Shown here: positions 25,387 through 35,077 of the stretch, one piece after another
Layout: every line of letters starts with the position of its first letter
Position numbering within the stretch: the first letter of the stretch is position 1
Source: Faecimorpha stercoravium
GTDB taxonomy: Bacteria; Bacillota; Clostridia; Lachnospirales; Bianqueaceae
Assembly (NCBI GenBank): GCA_018712555.1
Contig: DVGT01000079.1
Coordinates: forward strand, 1-62,767
DNA: 62,767 nucleotides
Reading direction: 5' to 3'
Notes under the pieces: model-generated
Told to the model about the DNA's origin: nothing
Database searches by the model: none
Seen by the model: the letters and a program-made list of their open reading frames with translations, nothing else
Position numbers and translations under genes: made by a program

Positions 25387-26563
25387 ATAGATCCTCCCCT
25401 CTATACCGCGCGATCGCCGCGCAATCCTTGTCGCCCCGACCTGATACTGTGATGACGATAATCTGATCGCGCCGCATCTGCGGCGCCAGCTTTCTGGCGT
25501 AGGCCACCGCATGCGCGCTTTCGATCGCAGGAATGATCCCTTCCAGCCGGGACAGATACTCAAAGGCCGATACGGCCTCCTCATCCGTGATGGCCACATA
25601 TTCCGCACGACCCCGATCATACAGATCGGCGTGTTCCGGGCCAATCCCCGGATAGTCCAATCCAGCTGAGATCGAGTACACGGGAGCGATCTGTCCGTAC
25701 GCATCCTGACAGAAGTAAGACTTCATGCCGTGGAAGATCCCCAGACGCCCTGTGGCAATCGTAGCGGCTGTCTCCGCTGTATTCACCCCGCGGCCCGCCG
25801 CCTCACATCCGATCAGCCGAACCGTCTCGTCTTCAATGAAATGATAAAAAGTACCGATTGCGTTGGAACCACCTCCCACACAAGCCAGTACGGCGTCGGG
25901 CAGTTTCCCTTCCTTTTCCAGAAGCTGCGCCTTGATCTCCCTGCTGATGACCGCCTGAAAATCCCGCACGATCATCGGAAACGGATGAGGCCCCATGCAG
26001 GAACCCAACACATAGTGTGTATCTTCCACTCTTCGGGTCCATTCTCGCATCGTTTCCGATACCGCGTCCTTCAACGTTCCCGTCCCCGTGCTGACCGGAT
26101 GTACCTTGGCGCCCAGAAGACGCATCCGATATACGTTGAGCGCCTGTCTCTCGGTATCTTCTTTTCCCATGAAGACCTCGCACTCCATGCCGAACATGGC
26201 CGCGGCCGTAGCAGTGGCGACACCGTGCTGCCCCGCACCTGTCTCCGCGATCAGACGTGTCTTGCCCATACGTCTTGCCAGAAGCGCCTGTCCCAACACG
26301 TTATTGATCTTGTGCGCTCCTGTGTGATTTAGATCCTCCCGTTTCAGATAAATCTTGGCGCCTCCCAGGTCCTCCGTCATCCGCTTCGCATAATATAATC
26401 TCGAGGGCCTGCCCGCGTATTCATTCAGCAATTCCGTAAGCTCCCTTTGAAACTCCGGATCGTTCTTATAGGTTTCATACGCCTCTTCCAGCTCCAGCAC
26501 TGCATTCATCAGGGTCTCCGGGATATACTGCCCCCCATGGATCCCATACCTTCCTTTACTCAT
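25379..26563 (-). CDS. trpB: Tryptophan synthase beta subunit
   Basis: 394 residues, PLP enzyme joining indole and serine. The PLP lysine is in HTGAHKINN, the substrate loop in AETGAGQHGVATA, and the phosphate-binding GGGSNAIG is clear. The N-terminus GIHGGQYIPE fits the TrpB1 class that pairs with TrpA. ATG at 26563 has GAGAGAAGG-like bases upstream; it overlaps trpF by 8 bases. Confidence 0.96.
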   Translation of the reverse strand: MSKGRYGIHGGQYIPETLMNAVLELEEAYETYKNDPEFQRELTELLNEYAGRPSRLYYAKRMTEDLGGAKIYLKREDLNHTGAHKINNVLGQALLARRMGKTRLIAETGAGQHGVATATAAAMFGMECEVFMGKEDTERQALNVYRMRLLGAKVHPVSTGTGTLKDAVSETMREWTRRVEDTHYVLGSCMGPHPFPMIVRDFQAVISREIKAQLLEKEGKLPDAVLACVGGGSNAIGTFYHFIEDETVRLIGCEAAGRGVNTAETAATIATGRLGIFHGMKSYFCQDAYGQIAPVYSISAGLDYPGIGPEHADLYDRGRAEYVAITDEEAVSAFEYLSRLEGIIPAIESAHAVAYARKLAPQMRRDQIIVITVSGRGDKDCAAIARYRGEDLYE

Positions 26564-27161
26564 GACCTTCTCTCTCCTTTTTCCGTACACTTTCCACCAA
26601 TTGACACATCTTCCCCGGATCCTTATATCCATCGGTCTCCACACTGCTGGATACATCGATACCATAGGCATCCGTCCCGAGTGCCTCTGCCAGGTTGTGC
26701 AGTCCGATCCCTCCTGCCAGAAAATAGGGCTTATCGAGCTTCGGCAGTTTCGTCCAGTCAAAGCTGCGCCCTGTGCCGCCGGCGCCTTCATCGATCAGAA
26801 GAAAATCGGCCTCTGTCTGATCCCATGCTGGCGCCTCTTCCACGTGGACCGCTTTGATCACGCCAAGCCCGCAAATATCACGTACTCGCCGCACCGTCTC
26901 CGGACTTTCCTGTCCATGCAGCTGTATCAGATCCAGCCGGCAATACTCTGCAATCTCTCGGATCGTTTCCACATCTTCGTTGACAAATACACCGACGGTC
27001 CGAATCCGCGGCGACAATACCGTGCGCATTTCGGCTGCCTGTACTGGCAACACCTGCCGGCGGCTCTTTGCAAATACGAACCCGACATAGTCCGGCATCG
27101 CACGATTGGCCGCCATCGCGTCTGCGATCCGAAACAGTCCGCAGATCTTAACCTTCGCCAT
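26556..27161 (-). CDS. trpF: Phosphoribosylanthranilate isomerase
   Basis: 201 residues, barrel. N-terminal KICGLFR contains the catalytic Cys, and the later YGIDVSSSVE contains the catalytic Asp and phosphate loop. QLHGQE is typical. Overlaps trpC by 14 bases and trpB by 8. Confidence 0.94.
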   Translation of the reverse strand: MAKVKICGLFRIADAMAANRAMPDYVGFVFAKSRRQVLPVQAAEMRTVLSPRIRTVGVFVNEDVETIREIAEYCRLDLIQLHGQESPETVRRVRDICGLGVIKAVHVEEAPAWDQTEADFLLIDEGAGGTGRSFDWTKLPKLDKPYFLAGGIGLHNLAEALGTDAYGIDVSSSVETDGYKDPGKMCQLVESVRKKEREGHE

Positions 27162-27936
27162 ATTGGAGCCTCCTGATGGCGCCAGCAGGGTCTTGGTCCC
27201 GCATCAGTGTCTCTCCCACCAGAATCCCTGAAGCGCCCCATTCCTGACATCGTCTCACATCCTCGTGACTGCGGATCCCGCTTTCCGATATCCAGATCGT
27301 GCCTTTCGGAATTCTCCGACAAAGCCGTTCTGAAGTCTCCAGATCCACCTGAAAACTCGTAAGATCCCGATTGTTGATGCCGATGATCCGCGCTCCCGCC
27401 TGTACGGCTCTATGAATCTCCTCTTCCGAGTGTGTCTCCACCAGAGCATCCAGCCCCAGCGAATGGGCCAGCCGCAGGCATGAAGCCAGCTCCTGATCGT
27501 TCAGGATCGCGCAGATCAGAAGCACCGCGGCCGCTCCCATCCGTCTCGCTTCGTAGATCATATACAGATCGATCACGAAGTCCTTGCGCAATACTGGCAG
27601 CGACACGGTCTGCGTAATCTCCTGTAAGTACCTGTCTTCTCCCAGAAAGAAGTAGGGTTCGGTCAGGCAGGAAATCGCAGCGGCGCCGCCTTTTTCATAG
27701 GCTCTCGCGATCTCCAGATACGGAAAATCCGGTGAGATCAGTCCCTTCGACGGAGAGGCCTTCTTCACCTCGCAGATCATGGCCATCTCCTCTTTGCAAA
27801 GCGCTTCGAAGAAGGAGGGACCGGCATACGGCCCCATCTCTTCCACCTGTCTTTCCAGTTCCGCCGTGCTCACTCGAATCTTTCTCTCTTCGACCCGCTC
27901 CCGGGTCTTTTCTGTGATGGTTGCCAGTTGATTCAT
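27148..27936 (-). CDS. trpC: Indole-3-glycerol phosphate synthase
   Basis: 262 residues, monofunctional. Motifs: CEVKKASPSKGLI, RKDFVIDLYMIYEARRMGADAVLL-type segment (here GAAAVLL), IGINNRDL, and SESGIRSHEDV. ATG at 27936 forms ATGA with the trpD stop. Closes the indole ring of CdRP. Confidence 0.96.
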   Translation of the reverse strand: MNQLATITEKTRERVEERKIRVSTAELERQVEEMGPYAGPSFFEALCKEEMAMICEVKKASPSKGLISPDFPYLEIARAYEKGGAAAISCLTEPYFFLGEDRYLQEITQTVSLPVLRKDFVIDLYMIYEARRMGAAAVLLICAILNDQELASCLRLAHSLGLDALVETHSEEEIHRAVQAGARIIGINNRDLTSFQVDLETSERLCRRIPKGTIWISESGIRSHEDVRRCQEWGASGILVGETLMRDQDPAGAIRRLQYGEG

Positions 27937-28943
27937 CGATTGCTCTCCCTGATAAAGGCTTCCAGCTTCTCCATGGCCTTTCCCGTATCGATCAGGCATT
28001 CCGCCATCCGCACGCCTTCTTCCATCGTGGCCACCTTGCCTGTGATGTAGATGGCCGCGCCGGCGTTCAGACACACGGCCTGCCGTTTCGCGCCCTGATC
28101 CTTACCGGACAGGATATCCCGTGTGATCTGCGCGTTTTCCTTCGGATCCCCGCCCTGAAGTTCCTCCTTCTCACAACGCGTATAGCCAAACTGTTCCGGT
28201 GTGATCTGATAAGAATGGAACGCGCCGTTTCGTATCTCGCAGACGGACGTGGGCGCGCTCATCGAAATCTCGTCCAGCCGATCCTGCCCGTAGACGACCA
28301 TGCCTCTCGTGACGCCCAGGTTCTTCATGACCCGTGCCAGCGGTTCGACCAGGGTCTCCTCATAGACGCCCATGAGCTCCATGTTAGCGCCAGCCGGGTT
28401 GGAGAGGGGCCCCAGGATATTGAATACCGTACGAATCCCCAGTTCCTTGCGGATGGGCGCCACATACTTCATAGCGATATGATAGTTCTGGGCAAACAGG
28501 AAGCAGATGCCAATGTCGTGCAGCATCCGGGTGCTCCGCTCCGGCGGCAGCGTGATGCAGACTCCCAGGGCCTCCAGGACGTCCGCGGCGCCGCATCGAG
28601 AAGAGGCGGCCCGATTGCCGTGTTTCGCCACCGGGATCCCGGCAGCGGCGATCACCAGGGAAGATGTGGTCGAAATATTAAAGGAATTCGCGCCGTCGCC
28701 TCCGGTTCCTACGATCTCCAGCACATCCATGTCGTGCAGCAGGCGGATGCAGTGTGCGCGCATTCCTGCCGCTGACGCCGTGATTTCTTCGATCGTCTCT
28801 CCCTTCATGGAAAGGGCTGTCAGATAGGAAGACATCTGTACAGGGCTCGCTTCTCCGCTCATTATCTCATTCATCACCTGTTCTGCTTCCGTATAGGACA
28901 GATCCTCTCTTCTAGCTAATTTCAAAATGGCTTCTCGAATCAT
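27933..28943 (-). CDS. trpD: Anthranilate phosphoribosyltransferase
   Basis: 336 residues. PRPP-binding GTGGDGANSFNIST, KHGNRAASS and the glycine/asparagine-rich GPLSNPAG are intact. It is not fused to TrpG. It overlaps both trpG and trpC by 4 bases. Confidence 0.96.
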   Translation of the reverse strand: MIREAILKLARREDLSYTEAEQVMNEIMSGEASPVQMSSYLTALSMKGETIEEITASAAGMRAHCIRLLHDMDVLEIVGTGGDGANSFNISTTSSLVIAAAGIPVAKHGNRAASSRCGAADVLEALGVCITLPPERSTRMLHDIGICFLFAQNYHIAMKYVAPIRKELGIRTVFNILGPLSNPAGANMELMGVYEETLVEPLARVMKNLGVTRGMVVYGQDRLDEISMSAPTSVCEIRNGAFHSYQITPEQFGYTRCEKEELQGGDPKENAQITRDILSGKDQGAKRQAVCLNAGAAIYITGKVATMEEGVRMAECLIDTGKAMEKLEAFIRESNR

Positions 28944-29509
28944 GATCTGACTACCTCCATAAAATTTTGAATGATCTGTCCGCCCGATGGCGTCATGACA
29001 GATTCTGGATGAAACTGTAATCCGAATATCGGATACTGCGTGTGGGATACTGCCATGACCTCTCCCTCCTTCGTATGCGCAATGCTCTGCAATATCTGCG
29101 GCAGGCTGATGGCGCAGAGGGAATGATACCGGGCCGCTGTGATCGTCGGCTCCATTCCTCGAAACAGAGGGGTTTCCGTATCAATCCACACCTCGGATGG
29201 TTTCCCATGCATGAGTTCCTTCGCATAGGATACAACACCGCCAAAGGCCTCACAGATGGCCTGATGCCCTAAACACACGCCCAATATGGGAATCTTTCCC
29301 GCAAAGTACAGCACGGCTTCTTCACATATACCCGCATCACACGGTCTTCCGGGACCTGGAGACAGAACCAGTGCGTCGGGCTTCATCATCGCCATCTCAT
29401 CTGGCGTATACGCGTCGTTTCTGATCACACGAATGTCCGGTTCTATTTCCCCGATCAGCTGATACAGGTTATACGAAAAACTATCATAGTTATCAATTAG
29501 AAGAATCAT
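28940..29509 (-). CDS. trpG: Anthranilate synthase glutamine amidotransferase component
   Basis: 189 residues, class I glutaminase. DNYDSFSYNLYQ at the N-terminus, LSPGPGRP, nucleophile in GVCLGHQAI, and the His-Glu dyad in QFHPESV. It could also serve PabB, but its position between trpE and trpD points to tryptophan. 4-base overlaps on both sides. Confidence 0.96.
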   Translation of the reverse strand: MILLIDNYDSFSYNLYQLIGEIEPDIRVIRNDAYTPDEMAMMKPDALVLSPGPGRPCDAGICEEAVLYFAGKIPILGVCLGHQAICEAFGGVVSYAKELMHGKPSEVWIDTETPLFRGMEPTITAARYHSLCAISLPQILQSIAHTKEGEVMAVSHTQYPIFGLQFHPESVMTPSGGQIIQNFMEVVRS

Positions 29510-30969
29510 TCCAAACCTCCCTGGGCCGCCTCCAGTGCCCGTACCATCACCATTGCCTTATTCTGGCACTCCCGGAATTCCTTTTCCGGCACACTGTCCG
29601 ATACAATCCCTGCGCCCGCTCTGACACATACGCTACCATCTCGCATATAAGCCATCCGAATGGCAATACAAAGATCCATATTGCCTGTAAAGTCTAAATA
29701 TCCCACCGCGCCTCCATAAAGTCCACGGGTATCCCCCTCCAATTCATCAATGATCTGACAGGCTCGAACCTTGGGCGCACCAGACAGAGTTCCAGCTGGC
29801 AACACTGCATCCACCGCATCGGCCGCTTCTTTGCCTGATTGAATCTTTCCTGTGACAGTAGAAGCGATATGCATCACATGAGAATATCGCTGTATCGTCA
29901 AATACTGTTCCACCTTTACACTTCCGATTTGGCTGATCTTTCCCAAATCGTTTCTGCCCAGATCCACCAGCATGTTATGTTCCGCCCGTTCTTTCTCATC
30001 TGCCAGCAGTTCATGTTCCAATGCCTGATCTTCCGCCTCATTCCGCCCTCGAGCTCTGGTTCCCGCCAGCGGAAATGTACTGAGGCGCCCATCTTCTAGT
30101 TTCACCAGAGTTTCTGGTGAGGCCCCGGCAATCTCCATGTCATCCCCGGAGAAATAGAACATATACGGTGAAGGATTCAATGTTCGGAGAATCCGGTACG
30201 TATCCAGCAGGCTGCCCTCCGCTTCTACCTTCAATGGATTCGATAACACCACTTGAAAAATATCGCCCTCCCGGATGTACTCCTTAGCCCGGTCTACCAT
30301 TTGGCAATAGCGCTCCTTCGAAAACGCCGGAGACAGCGGACCTTTCAACTTAAGAGGCGGGATCAACGCCTTCTGTCCCTTCCTGAGAAGCTGCTGCATC
30401 GCGAGAAGCTGCTGTTTTGCCCTTTCATACGCTGCTTCTCCTCCGCTTGGATCCGCTCCCGCAATCAGAAAGAGCTTCTGTCTGTCATGATCGAACGCAA
30501 TGACCCGATCGAACAACATCAAATCCATGTCTCTGAAGTCGGCTTCTCTCCAACGATGATTCTGCAGAACGGGCTCTCCATAACGGATATAATCATAAGA
30601 AAAATATCCCACCAACCCTCCTGTAAAGGTGGGCAGTCCCGGCAAAACCGCTGTCTTATATTTCGCGATCAACTCCTTCAGCACCTCTTTGGGATGCGAA
30701 ACCACTTCCTGAATGACCTTCTGTCCGGATCGAATCTGTAAACATCCTCCCCGACAAACCACTTCCATAGAGGGATCATATCCGAGGAAAGAATATCGTC
30801 CCCATTTATGATTATCCTCCACACTCTCTAACAGGAAACAATGGGAACTCACGCGTTTCAGCATTCGAAGAACCTCTACCGGTGTGTATGAGTCTGCATA
30901 CAGCTCCTTATAGAGGGGCACCCTCCGGTAAGCTGTCATACTGAGAAATTCTTGCAGCGTAGGCTTCAT
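29506..30969 (-). CDS. trpE: Anthranilate synthase component I
   Basis: 487 residues. Chorismate to anthranilate with TrpG. The feedback-binding LLESVEDN is near residue 47. Later motifs: IAGASPETLVKL, PLAGTRARG, and a C-terminal AGAGIVSDSVPEKEF. It is the first gene after a Trp-specific T-box. Confidence 0.96.
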   Translation of the reverse strand: MKPTLQEFLSMTAYRRVPLYKELYADSYTPVEVLRMLKRVSSHCFLLESVEDNHKWGRYSFLGYDPSMEVVCRGGCLQIRSGQKVIQEVVSHPKEVLKELIAKYKTAVLPGLPTFTGGLVGYFSYDYIRYGEPVLQNHRWREADFRDMDLMLFDRVIAFDHDRQKLFLIAGADPSGGEAAYERAKQQLLAMQQLLRKGQKALIPPLKLKGPLSPAFSKERYCQMVDRAKEYIREGDIFQVVLSNPLKVEAEGSLLDTYRILRTLNPSPYMFYFSGDDMEIAGASPETLVKLEDGRLSTFPLAGTRARGRNEAEDQALEHELLADEKERAEHNMLVDLGRNDLGKISQIGSVKVEQYLTIQRYSHVMHIASTVTGKIQSGKEAADAVDAVLPAGTLSGAPKVRACQIIDELEGDTRGLYGGAVGYLDFTGNMDLCIAIRMAYMRDGSVCVRAGAGIVSDSVPEKEFRECQNKAMVMVRALEAAQGGLE

Positions 30970-31005
30970 CTCTTCTTCTCTTCCTTTCCCTGTCAGGAAT
31001 AGACA

Positions 31006-31296
31006 ATAAAAAAGCCCCTGACAGAATCTATTTCTGTCAAGGACGAATGATCAATCAATATACGATACACCCGCGGTGCCACCTTGCTTCATGGATCGCT
31101 CCATGCCCTTAGCGAGATACCAACATATCCCCGGCAACTTACGTATGCCTAACGTCGCAGCATACTCAGGAAAATCCCTTTGACTGCGCCCTCAGCGGCC
31201 CATTAGGCAGCTTGCGTTCGTTCCGGCTCTCACCCTCCCGGACTCTCTGTGCGTGCACCACTGCTTCCAACTCCGCCTCAACGGTTTCTTTTGTTG
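31006..31296 (-). promoter_or_regulatory. T-box riboswitch, tryptophan (UGG) specifier
   Basis: Minus-strand T-box core AAGGTGGCACCGCGG at 31071-31085; terminator stem around CTGACAGA/TCTGTCAA (31017-31042) followed by a T run. Stem I shows AGAGAGTCCGGG and GGTGAGAG. The specifier region reads TAA-TGG-GCC before GCTGAGG, with TGG at 31200-31202. It controls trpEGDCFBA in response to uncharged tRNA-Trp. Confidence 0.9.
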
Positions 31297-31302
31297 TCTC
31301 GT

Positions 31303-31331
31303 ATAATACCACAATAATTTCGGAATGTCAA
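31303..31331 (-). promoter_or_regulatory. Sigma-A promoter of the trp operon
   Basis: TTGACA (31326-31331) and TATTAT (31303-31308) with a 17-base spacer on the minus strand, just before the T-box leader. Confidence 0.78.
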
Positions 31332-31406
31332 CTACTTTTTTCCTCATCTCGAAAAAAAATGGGGAACTGCTGCCAAATGCCTACGATCCAAAAGTAAAAG
31401 GGATGT

Positions 31407-31441
31407 GCCGCAAAACCATCCCTAGTGGATCATTTTGCGGC
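31407..31441 (-). terminator. Terminator-like hairpin after the SPFH gene
   Basis: Perfect 9-base arms GCCGCAAAA and TTTTGCGGC, 36 bases after the SPFH stop. No immediate T run on the minus strand, so efficiency is uncertain. Confidence 0.55.
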
Positions 31442-31476
31442 CCTCCTCCCGATCTTACCTCAAAATCCCTCTTACC

Positions 31477-32403
31477 TTACTCATCTTTCTTGAGCAGCTC
31501 TCCCAAGGAAGTAGCCATACCTGCCAGTCCTTGGATCTCTGAGGGAATGATAATCTTGGTGGCCTTTCCGTCAGCCGCCTTTTCAAAAGCTTCCAGACTC
31601 TTTAACTGGATCACGGGCGCATCCAATTGTACGTCCTTGATCATCTTCAGACCTTCTGCTGTTGCTTTCTGCACCGTCAAGATCGCTTCTGCCTGACCTT
31701 CTGCCTCACGAATCTGCGCTTCTTTAGTCGCCTCCGCATTCAGAATCGCAGACTGTTTATGGGCCTCTGCCTCCAGAATCATAGCAGCACGTTTACCTTC
31801 TGCCACCAGAATCTGCGATTGCTTCTCGCCTTCCGCCCGCAGAATGGATTCTCGTTTCTCACGCTCCGCCTTCATCTGTTTTTCCATGGCCGCCTGTACA
31901 TCCGACGGTGGAATAATATTCTTAACTTCCACGCGATTGACCTTGATGCCCCACGGATCCGTGGCCTCATCCAGGATGGTCCGCATCTTACTATTGATGA
32001 TATCTCTGGAGGTGAAGGTAGCGTCCAGCTCCAGATCTCCGATGATATTACGAAGTGTCGTAGCCGACAGATTCGCAATAGCCATCATCGGCCGTTCCAC
32101 ACCATACGTATACGCCTTGGGGTCTGTGATCTGGAAAAAGATTACCGTATCAATCTGGATCGTCGCATTGTCTTTCGTGATCACCGGCTGAGGTGGAAAA
32201 TCCGCGACCTGCTCTTTCAGATTCACCTTCATGGCTACCGCATCAATAAATGGAACCTTCCAGTGAAATCCTGTACTCCATGTGGTACGATACGCTCCCA
32301 GACGTTGAATGACATACGCGCTTGCCTGCGGTACGATTCGGATATTGGCGATCAGGATGATCAATATCAACAAGACGATACCCAATAAAATATAAGGAAA
32401 CAT
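31477..32403 (-). CDS. SPFH/Band 7 membrane protein (stomatin/QmcA-like)
   Basis: 308 residues. One N-terminal membrane helix (about 4-24), then the Band 7 domain (RIVPQASAYVIQRLGAYR through NIIPPSDVQ), then a long Ala/Glu-rich coiled coil (about 180-260) typical of membrane-scaffold oligomers. It is 22 bases after the NfeD gene. SPFH and NfeD partners form membrane microdomain assemblies; a specific role is not visible. Confidence 0.9.
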   Translation of the reverse strand: MFPYILLGIVLLILIILIANIRIVPQASAYVIQRLGAYRTTWSTGFHWKVPFIDAVAMKVNLKEQVADFPPQPVITKDNATIQIDTVIFFQITDPKAYTYGVERPMMAIANLSATTLRNIIGDLELDATFTSRDIINSKMRTILDEATDPWGIKVNRVEVKNIIPPSDVQAAMEKQMKAEREKRESILRAEGEKQSQILVAEGKRAAMILEAEAHKQSAILNAEATKEAQIREAEGQAEAILTVQKATAEGLKMIKDVQLDAPVIQLKSLEAFEKAADGKATKIIIPSEIQGLAGMATSLGELLKKDE

Positions 32404-32425
32404 CTAAACTCCCCCTATCCTATGA

Positions 32426-32872
32426 TTATTCCGATGACTGCTTGGGTCTGACAAATAACTTAACACCTTCTACACGAAGGATCGTAACGATCGTTCCCTC
32501 CGGGATGCAGTCCGTCTGTTCATCTGTCCTGGCAGACCAGATCTGACCGCCCACTTTGACCTGCCCGGTTCCTTCCAACGGACGAATGGCCCTAGATACG
32601 ACGCCCTCTCTGCCAATGATCGCATCCACATTCGTTGGCTGAATCTTGGGTGTCACGTATTTCTTGACCAGAGGTCTTGTGAAGAAGAGAAGCAGACCTG
32701 ATACAAGCACAAAGACCAGACACTGGATCCATTCACTGACCTCAAACATGGCCAGTGCCCACGCTATCAGTGCGCCTGCCGCAAACCATATGGAAACCAG
32801 TCCCATGGTTCCCGCTTCTACTAATATGCTGACAATCAGAATCGCCAACCATATGTACGTCCAAACGGACAT
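32426..32872 (-). CDS. NfeD family membrane protein
   Basis: 148 residues from ATG 32872 (GGGAGGTGACGGAG upstream); a GTG three codons earlier is possible. Three or so membrane helices in the first 75 residues are followed by a soluble OB-fold (GREGVVSRAIRPLEGTGQVKVGGQIW). This is the short NfeD form without protease domain, which accompanies SPFH proteins. Confidence 0.88.
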   Translation of the reverse strand: MSVWTYIWLAILIVSILVEAGTMGLVSIWFAAGALIAWALAMFEVSEWIQCLVFVLVSGLLLFFTRPLVKKYVTPKIQPTNVDAIIGREGVVSRAIRPLEGTGQVKVGGQIWSARTDEQTDCIPEGTIVTILRVEGVKLFVRPKQSSE

Positions 32873-32919
32873 CTCCGTCACCTCCCATCCGATAAAGTAT
32901 CCTTTCTGGATCTGAGTCT

Positions 32920-32948
32920 ACAATATCATACTCCGCTCCTGCCGTCAA
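32920..32948 (-). promoter_or_regulatory. Promoter of the NfeD-SPFH pair
   Basis: TTGACG (32943-32948) and TATTGT (32920-32925), 17-base spacer, minus strand. It follows directly after the hairpin ending the preceding operon. Confidence 0.55.
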
Positions 32949-32957
32949 TATACAGCA

Positions 32958-32985
32958 CGCGAGTTGACAAAAATGCCAACTCGCG
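32958..32985 (-). terminator. Hairpin ending the sigH-kinase-regulator transcript
   Basis: CGCGAGTTG and CAACTCGCG, perfect 9-base arms, touching the regulator stop codon. The T run is absent on the minus strand, so it may act as an mRNA end stabiliser instead of a strong terminator. Confidence 0.5.
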
Positions 32986-33747
32986 CTACTCCTCGTCCAT
33001 CAAAACCTCACGTATATTCTCTCGAAAACCACGGCTTACAGGCAGCGGCTGAGAACAATTGAACAAATACACGGTCAATTCTCGCCCCTCTCCTTCGACA
33101 CGCTGAATCTGATCAATGTTCACCAAGATCGTCCGATGAATCCTGCGCAGGCGGTCAATCTTCTGTTCTGAAAGCTGCTTTAGGATTTCATCAAATACCC
33201 CCTTCTCCGCACGAATCTCCTCCACTCTGCCAGAGATTCTCATGATCGTCAGTACCCCTTTGAGAAGCTGAATACAGGCGATCTCATTGACATTATACCG
33301 GCAAATCGTATGCCCCAAACGGAACTGCAGTGTCTCCGCCTGTTCATATTTTTTACGCAGATATTCCCGAATCCCCAGCGCCTCTCCTACCGTCTCTATC
33401 AGTTCATTCGGCTCATAAGGCTTTACCAGAAAGTCATAGCTGCACACTCTCTGCAGTACGCGATTTCGTAAGTGCCTGTGATTACTGATAAAGATAATCG
33501 GAGTATTTAAATAAGCGTTCTGCTGTCGAATCCACTCCGCCAGATGGATGCCAGTCACACCAGAACCCACAATCTCAATATCCAGCAGAAATACAGCATA
33601 TCTGTGGTTCCTGATCCATTCTGTCGCTTCCTTCGGCGTTTTACAGGTATCCACAGCCAGTTCCGGAAACGTACCGGCCAGGATCTTTTTCATTCGTTCC
33701 GTCTCCCTCTCCTCATCATCCATGATCAGAGCTCTCTTTTCATTCAT
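32986..33747 (-). CDS. LytTR-type response regulator (AgrA-like)
   Basis: 253 residues. Receiver domain with acidic pocket D10/D11, phosphoacceptor D56 (AVFLLDIEI) and K109 (FLVKPYEP). The LytTR DNA-binding domain occupies about 145-250 (RIHRTILVNIDQIQRVEGE). Overlaps the kinase gene by 8 bases. Targets unknown; AgrA-type regulators bind direct repeats upstream of promoters. Confidence 0.9.
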   Translation of the reverse strand: MNEKRALIMDDEERETERMKKILAGTFPELAVDTCKTPKEATEWIRNHRYAVFLLDIEIVGSGVTGIHLAEWIRQQNAYLNTPIIFISNHRHLRNRVLQRVCSYDFLVKPYEPNELIETVGEALGIREYLRKKYEQAETLQFRLGHTICRYNVNEIACIQLLKGVLTIMRISGRVEEIRAEKGVFDEILKQLSEQKIDRLRRIHRTILVNIDQIQRVEGEGRELTVYLFNCSQPLPVSRGFRENIREVLMDEE

Positions 33748-35074
33748 CAGCCTCTCGTGCCTCCTTTGAATAAAACGTCACTTCCACTCGAATCATTCCA
33801 TCCTGATCCTCCAACATCAAGTCTCCATCATATTTATTGACGAGTTTGGAAACCTGATACAAGCCAAGACCCTGATGATGTTCTCCTTTTGTAGTGAAAT
33901 TTTTCTGCGTCATCTGTACAATGCTTGGCATCTGATCTGGAATGGGATTCTCAATCACGAGACGATGCATCGTACGACCATTCTCCCCTTCACAGGAAAG
34001 ACGGACTCCAATATACCGACGCTCTGGTTCCAGATCTCGGACTGCATCCATGGCATTATCCATCAGATTCTGAAAGATCTCCACCAAGCGGTATTCCGGC
34101 AGTGGAAACTCCGGCAGACGAGGCGTTGCACTGATTTTCAGCTGAATCCCCTGCTTCTGCGCCTGGTTGGCTTGGCCGTATAGGAGCGCTCTGAACAATG
34201 GATTCTCCATATGCAGCAGAATGTCATTCAGCTGGTTTTCGATCTGAAGATCCTGATAATATACCTGTACTTCCTGCCGGAGCTTCTCTGGATCCTTTTC
34301 TGTCATCACCAGATCGTGCAGGTAATTGAGATGCTTATTGTAATCATGTGCTCTCACTCTGGCACTGTCCACATAGGCTTCCATGGACTGTATGTACCGG
34401 TCATTCGCAGCGATCTTCTGCGACTCCTGCCGACCTCGAAAGAAGATTAGCATGCCTACAAACAAGCAGAGCATGAGAAAATGGAGCAACATGAATAACC
34501 CTGGCAGTGTCAGCGAAGTATCCGTTTGCTCATTCTGTAAAAACTGTGCTAATACCAGTACGGGAATCCCAAGAACCCCTGTCATCAACCAGCACATCTG
34601 CCGATGCTCATAGTAGAGCACGGCCAGATGTCTGCGCCGTATGATCCAGCACAACAAAAAAACACACAGACATGCCGATCCATTGACCAGGATCATTTCA
34701 AAGAAATCATTCCATTCCCAAGGGACAAAGCACCGAAACAAAATCTGGAAATATTCTGTCACGGTCACCGCAAAAAACGTATGCATGATCGTAAAGGATA
34801 ATGGAAAGCCTCGAAACAAAAAGGCAAACACGGCAATCAAAAGCAGCAAGAGAAGAACCAGGCGGGGCTGCGGATAGAAAGTTGTCCACTCCATGATGGC
34901 AAACAAAGCGCCTACAATGAGCAGACTGCCTCCTGTCTGCAGCCATCTAACCGGGAGATTCATTTTCCCGAATAGTATGATGCGCCACTGATCGCTGTTT
35001 TCCGGCAGCAATACTGCCCAGATCATTAAGACTCCCAGGAGCCCCAGCATATCTGCCGCCCACTCAATCCACAT
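33740..35074 (-). CDS. GHKL-type sensor histidine kinase (AgrC-like)
   Basis: 444 residues. About six membrane helices fill the first 210 residues. The phosphoacceptor is H243 in RAHDYNKHLNYLHDL. A GHKL ATPase follows, with N340 in NLMDNAMDAV and the G-box region GEHHQGLGLYQV. The architecture is that of peptide-sensing AgrC/ComD kinases. No AgrB or AgrD gene is adjacent. It starts 3 bases after the sigH stop, so it is probably co-expressed with that sigma factor. Confidence 0.88.
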   Translation of the reverse strand: MWIEWAADMLGLLGVLMIWAVLLPENSDQWRIILFGKMNLPVRWLQTGGSLLIVGALFAIMEWTTFYPQPRLVLLLLLLIAVFAFLFRGFPLSFTIMHTFFAVTVTEYFQILFRCFVPWEWNDFFEMILVNGSACLCVFLLCWIIRRRHLAVLYYEHRQMCWLMTGVLGIPVLVLAQFLQNEQTDTSLTLPGLFMLLHFLMLCLFVGMLIFFRGRQESQKIAANDRYIQSMEAYVDSARVRAHDYNKHLNYLHDLVMTEKDPEKLRQEVQVYYQDLQIENQLNDILLHMENPLFRALLYGQANQAQKQGIQLKISATPRLPEFPLPEYRLVEIFQNLMDNAMDAVRDLEPERRYIGVRLSCEGENGRTMHRLVIENPIPDQMPSIVQMTQKNFTTKGEHHQGLGLYQVSKLVNKYDGDLMLEDQDGMIRVEVTFYSKEAREADE

Positions 35075-35077
35075 CGC